NCBI GenBank assembly: GCA_950295325.1
Contig: OX485805.1
Span: 28,757,501 to 28,821,500, forward strand
DNA length: 64,000 nucleotides
Direction of reading: 5' to 3'
Source of the DNA: Polytrichum commune
Lineage: Eukaryota; Streptophyta; Polytrichopsida; Polytrichales; Polytrichaceae
Below are positions 46,410 to 58,619 of this stretch, piece after piece. A model generated the notes under the pieces. It was given only the letters and a program-made list of their open reading frames with translations. It had not been told where the DNA came from and did not search any database. Position 1 is the first letter of the stretch. Each line of letters begins with the position of its first letter. A program made the translations under genes and the position numbers.

Positions 46410-47480
46410 TTCCAGAAAGGGTTGACATTGCATCATCCATAGCAACCTAGCTCCTTGAGTTACCTTATCAAGCACTTGGCTCGGAATTGTTGATGAAATA
46501 CATAAATCAAATTAAGAAATGGGGTAAATCTGCCCTGCCATCATGATATAAAGAATGCTACCAAGGTCAACATTGCGTCACTGGTCGCAAGAACCTTAAT
46601 ATCGAGCAGCAAGTTGGGGTTGTTGATGGGACACATACATTTGAATAATCGGGCCAAATCTTCCTCCAGCAAAGGTCGACATTGAATCACCCATAACATT
46701 CTTCCAATTGGACCATCAAGTTCATATTAGCCTCTATCTTGCTGAGACCACCGTATTCCGCTACGCTGAAGAATTAGCCTTTTCGTCACCATCTTGATGT
46801 ACTTATAGTCCCATAAGCCTTTTGGCACCCTAGACTTTAGAATGAATTTCATTTCATATCAGGCGCCAAGTCGGGTTTATTGATGAGATATATAAATGAA
46901 TTGATTATGAAAATTGGGTCAAATCTTCCAACAAAGGTCAACATGGCATCATCCATAGCAACCTCCCCAAACCGTATTAATTTGACACTGGTTGCCGGGT
47001 TGTTCTTGAGATGCACAAACGCAAAGAATTGAGCTGAATGTGCCATGCTGTCAGTGTTGTGAGATGAATTCCCACAAAGGTCGACTTTTACATCTTCCTT
47101 AACAATTAGCTCCTTGAACCTTAATACACGGTTCTCGGCTTGGGGTTGTTGATTCAGAGATGCAAAACATTTTATTATAACATCGGCCCGGATTTTGTCG
47201 ACATTGAGTCATACAGAGCAAGCTCCTGTGAGCTTTATCAAGCGCCGAGTCGGGGTGGTTGACGAACTCCAAGAGAAATCAAAAGAGTTGGGCCGAATCT
47301 GCCACCATCATGAAATGAATACATGCATGCTGCTACGAAGGTCGGCATTGCATCATCCGGCACAGAAATTAGCTCCCTGAACCTTACGATGAGGCGCTCG
47401 GCTTGGGGTTGTTGACGAGACGCCGACATTAAGAAAATTGAAATTTATTGGACGGGATTTGCCCTGCCATCTTGACATGT
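46410..47480. repeat. tandem array 2 (units ~110-170 bp), interrupted by a LINE tail
   Basis: About seven diverged units with the blocks AAGGTCGACATTGCATCATC, TTAGCTCCTTGAACC, CGGCTTGGGGTTGTTGA and CTGCCATCATG. Unit starts are near 46416, 46563, 46670, 46925, 47076, 47190 and 47337. Confidence 0.65.
46693..46858 (+). mobile_element. LINE 3' tail inserted in tandem array 2
   Basis: It matches the last ~165 bases of the LINE remnants in copies A and B, from CAATTGGACCATCAAGTTCA to AATTTCATTTCAT, passing GTCCCATAAGCCTTTTGGC. It is a typical 5'-truncated LINE insertion. Confidence 0.75.
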
Positions 47481-47744
47481 TTTTCGACGATGCTACAACG
47501 TTCGCCACGGGTAAATTACACCCAAGGGCGAGGTCCAAGACTTGCAGGGCGCGCTAGTCCAGGTCGTGGTTGCACCAGCCACAGCTGTGTTTGGGCGGTG
47601 TAGTGCCGACGCAGGCCGACTTGGTGTAGTAGGGGTGGGTCTAGCTTTGCACGGGCCTGGTTGTGGACTCCGCAAACTGTTCTTCCAAATCTACACAAAA
47701 AATTGTTTCCCAGAAACGCGTAAACAAACATATACGCAGCCGGC

Positions 47745-49350
47745 CGGCATGGGTAACAATCTTAATTTGCAAAACATTTTTGATGATTTTGTGACAGGGC
47801 AACATTGCAAAGTTGATGATGAGAAGCTTCGTCACCTTGTCCTCATGCAAATGAAATGAAATCGGTTTTAACATCCGGGAGGTCAAAAGGCTCATGGGAC
47901 TCAAAGTACATCAAGATGGTGACAAAGAGGCTAGCTAATTCCCTAGAGTAACCGATTGCAGTGGCCTTCGTGAGAGATAGAGGCTAGTATCAACTTTATG
48001 ATCCATATTGGAAGATTTAAGACTCGAGGTCTTGCCTAGTGCTACAATTTGAAATAGGGAAAGAACCTAATATCTCTTATAGAGTGAGGGGAACCTATCA
48101 CAAATGGGGCGGTATATATTATGTAACTCATGTCATTCTGCAACCCACGATAAGGGTAACTTAACTCGCATAAACTTCTTGATGATTTTATGTGGTTAGT
48201 ACTGCAATGTGGGTGCAAAGTTGTCATTTTTGGTAGCGAGAATGGGATGTAGTATGTGACTTGTGTATTCTGCACCTGACACGGGTATCTTAGTTTGCAT
48301 AAAGGTTGTTGATAACTTTGTGATGTGATGGCAAAGTTAATGGTGCAAAGTTGTCATCACTTAAACGATCGTGCAAATGGGGTTGTATATATACGACTTG
48401 TGTATTCTGCACCCGAAATGGACCACAACTTAATTTGCATAAAGTTTTTGATGATTTTGTGAGGTGGAGACAAATTAAAGTTAATGGTGCAAAGTGATCA
48501 CCAGGTCGTGCAAAATTTGGGGCGAGGTATACTTAACTTCAACTTGTGTAATACTCTGCACTTGACGTGGGCAACTTAGAGTTGCTTATTAAGGTTTGTG
48601 ATGATTTTATGAGGTGATGTGAAAGCTGGTGCAAAAAATGTCAAGCTGGTGATCATTCAAATGGAACATTATGTATGTGACTTAAGTAAACTGCAACCGA
48701 GAATGGGTAATTAACCAAATTTGCACAATAAGGTTTTGGATGATTTTGTGAGGTGATTGCAAACTTGTCGCCTGGTCATGCAAATGGGGCAGTATATTTG
48801 TGACGCGTGTATTCTGAACCCAACCCGGATAACTAAACTTAATTTGCAGAAGGTTTTGGAGGATTTTGTGAGGTGTAATATTGCAGAGCTGGTGCAAAAT
48901 CGTCACGGGGTCGTGCAAATGGGGCCGTAGATCATGTGTGACCCATTTATTCTGCACCTCAACATGGTCTACTGTTTCGATTTGCACAAGGTTTTGAATG
49001 ATTTTGTGGGGCGAATATTGCAAAGTGTCACTTGGTCACGTGTGACACGTTTCGGAATGCAGTATGCACCCCCACATGGGAATGACTCAATTTGCATAAG
49101 GTTTCTGATGTTTTTGTGAGGTTCAACTTGTGCAGTAAAGGGTGCAAAGTGGTCGTCACCTAGTCATGAAAATGGGACTGTGGTACATATTATGTGAGTC
49201 GTGAAGCCCGACATGGGCAAACTAATTACCTTGATGTGCATAAGGTTTTTGGGGGGTTTTATTATTAAGCTTGATATTGCGAAAGTTCAGTTGATGCAAA
49301 GTCGTCACCTGATCGTGCAAATGGGGCGGTATGTGACACGCATACTCTGC
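47745..49350. repeat. tandem array 3 (units ~110-150 bp)
   Basis: About ten diverged units. Each contains TTTGCATAAGGTTTT, GATGATTTTGTGAGGTG, GGTGCAAAGT, CGTGCAAATGGGG and GTGTATTCTGCACC in that order. One unit is interrupted at about 47870-48100. The array runs into the 3' end of the gene at 49.2-50.2 kb. Confidence 0.75.
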
Positions 49351-50184
49351 ACCGAGTTCCGAGAACTCCGACGTGAGGCTGCTTCGGGAGCTAGGCCGCT
49401 TTCCTCCACGGTTCGAATTGAGATTGAGATGGGGATTGGGATTCGAGTGTGATTTCGAGCCGGCCAATGGCGGGGGTGTCCCAAATCCCTGGTACTGCTC
49501 GGGATTCCGCAGCGGATTCAACCCCGAGTCGACACTCCGGGCACAATTAGAGCTCTCATTGCCATCTCGGGAGGGCAAGGATATCGTCATCTTTGGATCG
49601 GTAGTAGTACACTCGACAAATGGGCTGCATTTTATTGGAGCTGCTGCGGTGCTATAAGGCGTCTCGGGAGGTCCGGTGGGTTCGAGTTGCGACGCGAGAT
49701 TAGATTTGGGAGTCGGAACTACAGGAGGAGATGTGGGCTCGGAGATGAGTCGCGTCGTGAGATTGAATTTGGTTGGAATTACAGGAGGAGATGCGGGCTC
49801 GGAGACGAGTCTCGTCGTGAGATTAAATTTGGGAGGAAGTACTGGAGGAGATGCGGGCTCGGAGACATGAATGAGCTTCTTTTTGGGCGTGGTTGTGGTT
49901 ATTCGGGGGGTTGCGAGCTGGTGGACTACGGAGGAGGCTGCAGCTGGTTTAGTCAAGGAGGTTACGAGAGCGTGGCATTTCGCAAACTCGCTCGTGTAAT
50001 CTCGTCCCGGAGCCGGTCTCGTGGTCGTGGTCGAAGAAATATTGTGTCGCCGCCTCTCTAATCGGCCGCCGCATGGAGATTGCAACGCGTTGATGAGCTT
50101 GTCGAGCGCGTTCCGCACGTTCCTTAAATGGTGCAAGGAACAAAAACTGTTAAAACTGACACTCTTTTTTATTTTCGGTCCCAT
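49222..50184 (-). CDS. unrecognised proline/serine-rich protein with 20-residue repeats
   Basis: 320 residues from the ATG at 50184; the more upstream TTG of the frame was rejected. The N-terminus is basic (MGPKIKKSVSFNSF) and followed by a helical stretch (RNVRNALDKLINAL). Residues about 107-167 hold three direct repeats of VSEPASPPVxPxKFNLTTRL. A Ser/Thr/Pro-rich, probably disordered remainder follows (NPNPHLNLNSNRGGKRPSSR). The base composition is GC-richer than the surroundings and the 60-bp repeats are in frame, which supports coding. The last ~45 residues (from YACHIPPHLHDQ) are translated tandem-array sequence. A possible donor GTGCAG lies just before them, so the true gene may splice or end there. 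A TATA-like run precedes the ATG (TTTATATATTTGG), uncomfortably close. No family is recognised. Confidence 0.5.
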   Translation of the reverse strand: MGPKIKKSVSFNSFCSLHHLRNVRNALDKLINALQSPCGGRLERRRHNISSTTTTRPAPGRDYTSEFAKCHALVTSLTKPAAASSVVHQLATPRITTTTPKKKLIHVSEPASPPVLPPKFNLTTRLVSEPASPPVIPTKFNLTTRLISEPTSPPVVPTPKSNLASQLEPTGPPETPYSTAAAPIKCSPFVECTTTDPKMTISLPSRDGNESSNCARSVDSGLNPLRNPEQYQGFGTPPPLAGSKSHSNPNPHLNLNSNRGGKRPSSRSSLTSEFSELGAEYACHIPPHLHDQVTTLHQLNFRNIKLNNKTPQKPYAHQGN

Positions 50185-51476
50185 GAGTACCAAATATATA
50201 AATAAGATGACTCTCCTTTTTCCCCTTCAGAACCAAACCTTGGAAAAATGGGTCAGAAATCCAACATGGCAACATGTTTTGGCGCGTCATTGTCAATTTC
50301 ACATCAAATGTCACATGCGCAAGCTAAATTATGACGTCATCGCCAACATACTAACCATACTAGCTTCCTCCTTGTGACCTAACCCTAAAATTAGTAAAAT
50401 TTGCATCTGGATTTCTTGAACTGGCATCTGGTGATTCGCTCTGGAATTCTTGAACTGGCAAAGTAAGGATTTAATCAGTCCTCTCCTACTTACCCCAGGG
50501 TGGCAACTCTAATCCCCTTAGACCACTTGTTTCTAATGGAATGCTTCTAATGAAGTGTTGATTTTGTTATATTTCACAAAGAAGAGCAACATGCTTCAAA
50601 GGAGGGCGTCCAGATCAGGAATCCATTGATACCGTTGGTAGAACTCATTCAAATCATTTTTTTCTAAAACGCGGGTCACCAAGTTTTTGTTTTTCACTCG
50701 ATAAGAAAAATATAGAAAAATTGTTAGAATAATGATACATTCTTCCAAATGCTTGTAATACGAAAGTGGATCCAAAACCATCCTTCTCTCTAGTGTTTTA
50801 GCAGCTCCAAGTCATGTTCTAAAGACACTGACTCAGGTTGAAGCCAGAAGATTCAGTCAATGTTTTGTCACAGGACATAGCATGAATTCATCGTCAATAT
50901 TGAGTCAATCTTAGATGACGAGAATTCTGAGTTGCACGCAAAATCATTAGGAGTCTAGGTTATCCCCTGCACGGATTTCAAGGTCATCACATCAAATTTT
51001 TTAGGTTCACGAATTGAATCCGATCAACTCACATGATCTGAGTGTGGGCTACGAGCAGGGTTAGCTGCAGTAGTGCCGAAGATTCACCAACAGTTTGCGC
51101 GATATCCTGGAAACTGTTGAGACTTTCTTCAGATTGAACAACACACTCGGGTACTTACATCTCCTTCAGATTGATACCGTGTAATGACGGCATAGTCATT
51201 AGCCTCAGTTGAGCGTTACGTCAGGATTTGCAACCAGGTGATTGACATGCAGCCTGAGGGGTGGAAGAGGATGGATACCAGGAGTCGCGTCCCATTCGCC
51301 AAAAAGGTTCAGAACTGGCGATGATGGGAGAGATAACGGCTACTCATAAAAAAGAAGGTGTACCGGTTTCCATACCGACACACAAACAATTGGCCAAGGA
51401 AGGAATGTAACATCTGCGCGTCGATCGGTAAGATTGGTTCACGTATGCAGTATGATGAGTGTCCCTCAAACATGTA
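50185..51476. other. no further gene seen
   Basis: The 5' flank of the preceding minus-strand gene, then AT-rich sequence with short frames only. Confidence 0.5.
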
Positions 51477-51702
51477 CAGTGTCGGGGAGATTTTTGAGTA
51501 GAATCGGTCAAAATCCTAGTTGTTTCCAAGTCCAACCGGTTACATGTTGTGATCTTTCGGTTTCCCTTTACTATTTTGAGGTGTATTCCAAAAATTTCTC
51601 TAAAATGATGGGTAATTTTCCTGAAGCCTTGAACTTCAACTGGTTATTTCTCAGATTCAACCGATTCATCTGTAACTAGTGGTCGGTTCTCCCCGTTCAT
51701 CG
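51477..51702 (-). mobile_element. hAT-like MITE with perfect 8-bp target duplication
   Basis: A 226-bp element from CAGTGTCGGGGAGATTTTTG to GTTCTCCCCGTTCATCG, flanked by AACATGTA at 51469-51476 and 51703-51710. It contains CAACCGGTTACATG and CAACTGGTTATTTC. The best-preserved member with both ends and a duplication. Confidence 0.9.
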
Positions 51703-53629
51703 AACATGTATATGGGCGTGGCGTTACAAATTAATAGGTAATTGGAGCCCAAAACGATGACCTATAGAATTATCTCACCTGACCTCTTCTACCAATTATC
51801 GAGGTCCGACCATTAAGCTGGATTTTGATAGCAGCGGTTCCTCATTGCAGATCCTAATGTGCCGAATTCAGTACATTATTAGTAGCTTCTGTGGTTAAAC
51901 TTCAAATTTGTGCGTAATCCTATAAATACATCTCATCGATCGATCTTGAATGACAGCCCAATTAAGTGTCAATGCATTATGAAAAGGAAAGAAACATGAT
52001 TCAGATGTCATAACATTACTCACATTCCATAACACTATTTAGTTTCATAGTTGTGTTCCATTCTATATTTAGCATATGACATGGGCTTCCATTATCTTAC
52101 CTTTATGGGAAGGAACTTAGAAAATAAGAAGAAATTGACGCCGGTATGAATAATGACTAATGCTAGTATGAATAGTGGTTCCTATGCATATGCCATGAGA
52201 ATAACTCCACCTAGATTTCCAGGTTCAACCTAAATGTATAAATAGTAAACGAATATTCATACTTTATTCGAGAGCCCACAAAATATAATTGACATATTCC
52301 AAGGTCATGGAACCAACCCACATGGCTAAATAATGTTATGCCACTGCAATGATCTTTGGGGCTTTGGAATTTGGCTTGAATCGTTCCCCCCTTGTGTTGG
52401 GATTCCCAACTTAGCTGGTATAGACAACCTAAGTATTGTAGTTCAATCACGGTTTGACTACCTTCATTAATGTGTTCGAGTTGCTTGATGACCGAAGTAG
52501 CAAGTTGTGGCAGCTTGTCTAAGGGCAAGGAAGCCTATGGCGGCCTTAGGGTGGCCAATCCAACCAAGGATCAAGTGGACCCTGCATTGGGCTAGGTGCT
52601 CGGGGGGTGCACTGTACTAAACATGTACGAGTATACGTGAGTGCACAAGAGGGGTATTGATTTGGACCTTGCCGTATTACGTATACATATGGTATACATG
52701 TTATAATTTATAGTTACGTACATATATGGAAGGCCTTTAAAAAGTATACAATAATTGTACTTGTATGGTACTGTTACTATACTACATATCATAAGTTTTC
52801 ATATTGGATGAAATTAGGATTAACGATTTTCGTTAGCAACCTTATAGGGTAGTATGAACCATGTACAAGGTGTCAAGGTAATATCAGGGAAAGAGGCAAT
52901 ATTAGGGTTTTGAAATGATTCGTTCAGCTCAAAGTAACAAGGAGATTGGTTTATGTTGGTATCAAAAAGGGGCTAACAACAAGTGGACATATGATCTTAC
53001 TGATCATTTGATGGTAGACTTAGAGACAATAATTGCATTGGCTACAATGACATATATTGGTGAATCAAATGTTTATGAGTTACATCCGGGAGATGAAAAA
53101 GTTTTCAACGACTTTGTTGATGAAAGCTAGGATATTTTGTTATACATATTATAGGGGTTGATTATTGTTCAAAAATATATTTGTATACTTATGTTAATGA
53201 CTATATATGAATGGATGTTTTTTTGTGTATACATATTGTCACTTGTATATTTATTGTTGCAATTGTATGTGTATTACTTCATTTCACAAAAAATAACGTG
53301 TATATAGGGGGTTTTTAGAGTATGCAGTGAACGCATGTGATTCTAGGTTTTAATGAAAGGTGCACCCCCCGAGGCTAGGTGGCAATCCATGAGTGCTCTT
53401 TTGTGAATACATGCTATGAGGGCCGCCTTTACAAGGGCTTTGGGATAGGGGGTCATGCTCTAGGGTAGCTAGTTCTTAGAGTGATTGGGCACCACTACAG
53501 TGACCAGCCTTGGGTAACATATAATAGTCCAACCACCGAACCCTACTCATAGATCCTTTGCCTTTTTAAAGAAGAAAAACTAAATTTAAGAAAGGAAGAG
53601 AACATGGGTGCTTAGTAATGTTATGGTTG
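51703..53629. other. no gene with support; one small ORF
   Basis: A 71-codon ATG frame at 52915-53130 (NKEIGLCWYQKGANNKW...YELHPGDEKVFNDFVDES) has an in-frame stop 12 bases upstream and a protein-like composition, but no family match. The rest is AT-rich. Confidence 0.35.
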
Positions 53630-53987
53630 TCACCAATGTGAATTATGGTGTTGCTTTGTTTTCAAGTTGTCTAAGTTTATATGTACTCCCAAAATGACCA
53701 TTACAAGAATTAGAGGCCGCTCGAAGACTACTAAATATTTTCAAAAGTGAACACCTTGAATAAATGCGAACAAGTTGGTTGGCACCTATCTCCACAAGTG
53801 CAAGCATCTAAGTTCCCATATGGTTGATAAAAAATATCCAGTTTGTCCAGATACCCCCAGTATGCTTGGGTGGACCATAGGTGGTAGGGTGTACCATAAA
53901 TCAAGTGCTATTCCAGTCTCAGGTCGCTTAACCTCCTCAGAGTTCTTCCCATGGGATCTGGGTTTAAGCCACCCATTCACTGCATCT
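53630..53987 (-). mobile_element. 5S-rRNA-headed SINE-like repeat, copy 2
   Basis: It shares head and body with 2190-2573 in the same orientation. On the minus strand the head reads GATCCCATGGGAAGAACTC, GAGGAGGTTAAGCG and GGAATAGCACTTGATTT. GGTTAAGCG is closer to authentic 5S than in copy 1, but 24 bases including the GGATGGGTGACC box are deleted. It cannot be promoted from the 5S box C. Confidence 0.55.
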
Positions 53988-54862
53988 TAAAGACACTGAT
54001 AAGCCAGCAATGAACGGCGATATTGATGGACGAGAGTTGACAAGAGACAAGTGAGCAATGAACTTTCAGTAGTGACCTGAGATCAGGAGCACACAAGCAT
54101 CATGTTGCGGAAATTGAGCCATGGAATTTTCGGAGTTCGCTCCATGAATTCATTACAGTAGTAGCTCGTGCGGTTTCAATTTTTGGACGAAGTAATCCTT
54201 GCCTGTGGTCATCAATCTTGAAATACCGTCCAATTGAGGGTCAATGCCAAACATTGGTATCTAATCCAGCAGTGAAAGATGAAAGTGACTGAATGAAGTT
54301 CACCAGAAGAGATGAGTACAGAGCTTGCAGAGGTGAACTGATAATTTTACCAATCACTACTAATTTAAATTACTTTGTACTGAAAGAAGAAGAAAGCGGC
54401 CCCTTCACAAGAGATCCACAGTGGAAGCCAAATGAGAGTTAAAGTTTCAGACAAGTGCAGAGAATATGGCTGAGTGGGTATAACTCTACTAACCAGTGCA
54501 ACATGGGCACAACATGGGCACAGTATGGGCACATAATGACAGCAAGACATGGCTTGTCAACTAAAAGCTTTTCATACAAGTTTCTGCCTCCTTCTATATA
54601 TTGATGTTCAAAATAAATAAAAGGTTACAATCAATCCAACACCGGCATCACATTCCTGTGCTCATGATCATATGCCTTTTCACAAAGCATCCTGATGTAC
54701 AACTAAACCCCCAGCTCAAAACTACCTGCTAACTGCTATTGTAATGGTTTTCACCACACAGTGCGTAGTACCATCACCGCTGGTGGTCCAGACTTGGGCA
54801 AAAACATAACAATTAAGAAGAGTGCGTCATTCTCACACAGGACATCATGTTGTCCTGTCTAC
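53988..54862. other. 3' flank of the dioxygenase gene
   Basis: No coding sequence. It presumably includes the 3' UTR. A polyadenylation site could not be fixed. Confidence 0.4.
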
Positions 54863-57800
54863 CTACCATTTGATCTCTCGAGCTGAAGTGGCTCGGATAT
54901 CTGCATAGGTGCGAGTTTTGTACAAAGCTGGATGCAACTGATTCACAAGCTTGGCTGCTGGGCCGATTTCGGCTTTAGGGTTAGGGTTGAGTCCTGTGAC
55001 GATGGACAGTCGGTCCTTCTCCTTGTTGACAACGGCACGGTGTTCCACGGCCTTGAATCTGCCATTGCTTGCTCTCTGCCAATACCATATCACCACCCAT
55101 TTCCATTGGTACATTAACATATTTATCAGTTTGAGAAGAAACATACAGTCATGGGGGTTTGAACATTTGCAAAATGTTGTACTACATCAACACTAGAGAG
55201 TGTGTGGACACTAAACCTCACTAATTTGTACTAGTACATGTGTTCTAAGTAGGTGTGGAAGACCTGAACAGTCAATATTTGATATTGACCAGTCAACAAT
55301 AATTGTGGAACGGTTGCTTTAAGTACCAACAGTTTAGGTTTGCGAGGGAAACAAGTCTGACCAGCCTTTTGTCACCCTTTGTTTCATAGGGTGACATGGC
55401 AACCATGTGAAGTGTCCTTAGGATGGGCAGACACAACGACTTAAGTAGTTCGTTAACTAGAAAGAAAGATGTCCTTGCAAGTCATTGCTTCTGTAGTTAG
55501 GTTTAACACGACAAACTGTAAAGTTAAAATAAAAGCATGAAGATCAGATGATGAGATTGTCCACATAATGTTCCACGAGTTTGATTCTGAGTATGAACAC
55601 CAAGAACCTATGTGTAAGAGGCTTGGACAGATGCGACTATTTCATTTACTAGAAAGAAAGATGTCCTTGCAATTTGTTGCTTCTGTGATTGAGCTCAACA
55701 AGATAAACGATGGTTGCAACAGACAAAGCACAAGATGATTCAAGGCCATCCGGCATTGTGGTTTTGTACCTGAAGTTGGTCACCCACAAAGATGACAACT
55801 GCGTCAGACTCAGGGTCGACGGTAACCCAGTGTTCGCCTTTCTTGATCTGAAGGCCCCGGGTCTGGTCTTGCAGCAGTGAAGTCATCATGCCCGGATCTG
55901 TGTGTGCCCTCAAACCCATCACGAGTTCCGGTTGTGGACAACGAGGGTAATAGTTTACGCGCACCGGCTGCTCTGGCTCTCCAAGCAAATTCTGGAAGTA
56001 TGTCGGCAACAGCCGCAGCTCCTCCGAGAGAGCAGCCAACAGCTGTTCAATCAGCTTCCGGATTTCTTGACCATAGGCAACCATTGTCTCCCTACATTAC
56101 ACAAGGTTGAACTCAAATATCCTTGCAAGTATCGATCTTCAAAAAACAGTTACACAAAAAGGTAACCAGTAAACCTTAACGTAAGAATCAAGAGAGATAG
56201 TCAACTCAAAGCTTCTTAAAGTTACATACTCCATAGAAGGTATCAAAAAGTTAGCAACGAATTACTAGAATTAAATAAAATACAAATCACACATGGGGCA
56301 ATTGTCAAATAGTGTCAAGCCATTTGACCAGGAGCCATCCAAAATAATTTATACATGGAAGGAGCCACCTTCCATGACACCCCCACTGACTTCATCAGTG
56401 CCGACAGTAGATGCTTGTCTTGATTTTCTGTTACATCTCCAGAGGTGAAGGGAAGGTTGAATTCAATTATTAAGATGTGAGAATAGAGTAGTAGAAAGTA
56501 CAGTTATGAACGAATCCTTCCACAACTTGAAGTTCCAGCAGCTGGGTACTGGCCCTTTCAGAGGTTAGAACACAAAGCCAAGAAAATTTTAAGGAATGTA
56601 GAAGTCTCATGCAAGATTAATGGACATGCAATCCTTGCACATATGCTGAATCAAATCTCCACTTCCAAGCTGCAAATCTACTACACATTTTGGAACTTGG
56701 GCAGCTACGCAATCGCCGTCTCAAAGTTCCCAAATGGCTGACCGCCGACTTCAACATGTTGAGCAGATGGTGCAGGATGGCCCGGGACATTATTTATACG
56801 GATTGCGGAAATGAGTCAGGCGAGCACGGGCCCAAACATCAATTATACATTTTGGAACTTTGGAACAATGAAAGCGGATGGGCATGGACATGGGCGTTGG
56901 GTTCACTTGCAACGGTGGCAGACGGCAAGGGTTTAGCGGCGGCACATTGGACGGACGCTGCGGGGATGGCCCAAACTAATATTTTCATATAGTGCAGATG
57001 ATAGTTTCCCAAAATTGTAACAATCTTGCAAACAGATCTTGGAGTGCATCTTTGTGTGTTCATTTGATCATGTACCTGTATACGAAAGGTTGGGTAGGCC
57101 AGCCGACATCTGTGTCCATGTCTTTGTGGAACATGAGATCACTCCAGTCCAGCACAGCGTGCTCGGAATCCACGCTTTGCCGACCATAGCTTGGGGCGAA
57201 TTTCTGCTTTTCTCTCAGAGGCAACTCGAAAAACTCCCTGGAAACTTTCAAAACGCCATCCAAGAGTGACTGGGGGAGGTCATGCTCCAGAACCTGCACC
57301 ACCACACTACAAGAATTTACTTCACAGAGCTTTCCGAGTGCTACCGAGATTCTCTGGCTCGGGTGTTAGCAACTGCAAGACTTCAATACTTTGGATTCAA
57401 ATACATCTGCAGCCCAAGGGAGCGTACTCAAAAACATAGTCGAATTTTTATGTTAACCCCGAAAACCTTGCCGAATACCATCAGTAGTAAGTATCGTTGC
57501 ACAGTGTGTCCAGTACGGGACCGGTGTTCCAACTCCACAATCAATTTTGGCCGGTGGACCGGATTAAATAACTGTCTCATCCGGTTAGCAATTGTAAATC
57601 ACAAGATGTCATTTCCAGTTTCAGAAATTGGAGTTGAGATGCAAAAGTCACACTGGAAATTATCTTAAATCGTTAAATAATCACATAGGCCCTCCCAATT
57701 GTGTTTACAAACTTCGAACCTAGAATGATTGATATATTTTGAGCGCAAAGTCCAATCTCATTAAAACAAATCCCTTCCTGGTGTCCATTCTCGACTGCAA

Positions 57801-58619
57801 ACCTTGCCATATACCACTCAAATGTAGGCGTCCAATTAAGAACAGTGACCACTTTCAAACTCCACAACAGTTTTGGTTGTTAGACCAAGGCAGCAATTGT
57901 TTCATCCGGTTAGCAGTTGCGATTTACGGAGATTGTCATCCCAAGCTTCAAAATCAAAATTGAGATGCGGAAGTTAAACCATGTCAGAATAAAGATTCTC
58001 TCTTTCAATGATCACATAGACCTTCCCAAATTCTTTGGAGTATTGAACCTAGAATGGTTGTTTATGTTGAGCACATAGTCCAATCTCGTTGTAACACATG
58101 TCTTTTTTGATGTCCATTCTTGATTACAAACCTTGCCATATACCACTCAAATATAAACGTCCAACTACGAAGAGTGACCACATAAGGCCCACATACCTTA
58201 TAGTGATGAGAAGAGAGATAGACAGACAGACAGACAGACAGAGAAGGGTGTTGTGGCACCTGAAAGCATCCCCAGTCTCTGCAAGCACTGGCTATGGCGG
58301 CCATGGTGAACACGCGACGAAAGTCGAACAACCCAGCGATGTCAATCATGGGGACAGGCTCCAAGGTCACATGAGTGTAAGGGCAGAAGCTGGCCAGTTC
58401 CTCGGCTGGTCGGACAAACCGAGGCGGCACAACATGCACACCAGATTCCACCATAGCCTGCACATTCAGATCCTCCACAACTCCTGCTGCTTCCTCCTCT
58501 TTGGTTAGCGCCATCGCCATAGCCATAGCCAAACCACTCTTCGCCTTACCCCCATCGAAATCCTCTTTGCGTAAGTCTGTCTGTGCTTTGGCCATAATCT
58601 GCGGAGCTGTTCTCACCAT
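54863..58619 (-). CDS. 2-oxoglutarate/Fe(II)-dependent dioxygenase
   Basis: Four exons (58619-58260, 57293-57076, 56091-55770, 55075-54863) with GT-AG introns in phases 0, 2 and 0 give 370 residues, a normal length for the plant DOXC class. The N-terminal DIOX_N region holds PPRFVRP (65-71), PMIDIAGL and ACRDWGCFQVLEHD. The catalytic jelly roll has NYYPRCPQPE (239-248), iron ligands His256, Asp258 (HTD) and His312 (VEHR), and the 2-oxoglutarate-binding R322-x-S324 (RLS). All key residues are present, so the enzyme should be active. It resembles SRG1/flavonol-synthase/JOX-like oxygenases acting in specialised or hormone metabolism; the substrate cannot be told. The ATG at 58619 was taken because the longer frame starts with GTG. 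It is cytosolic, as no targeting peptide is evident. Confidence 0.9.
57460..58180. repeat. ~330-bp tandem duplication in intron 1 of the dioxygenase
   Basis: CTTGCCATATACCACTC-type blocks recur at about 57468, 57801 and 58132, and GAACCTAGAATG...GTCCAATCTC near 57715 and 58048. There are thus two units and a partial third, moderately diverged. A (GACA)n tract (58219-58241) follows next to the exon. Confidence 0.75.

Noticed and set aside
47745-49350. CRISPR-like repeat array
   Set aside because: Units are long, diverged and without spacers; this is eukaryotic tandem repeat.
49373-50061. Plus-strand ORFs with RRRCGLGDESRREI repeats
   Set aside because: They are the antisense of the in-frame repeats of the minus-strand gene, whose frame is longer and contiguous.
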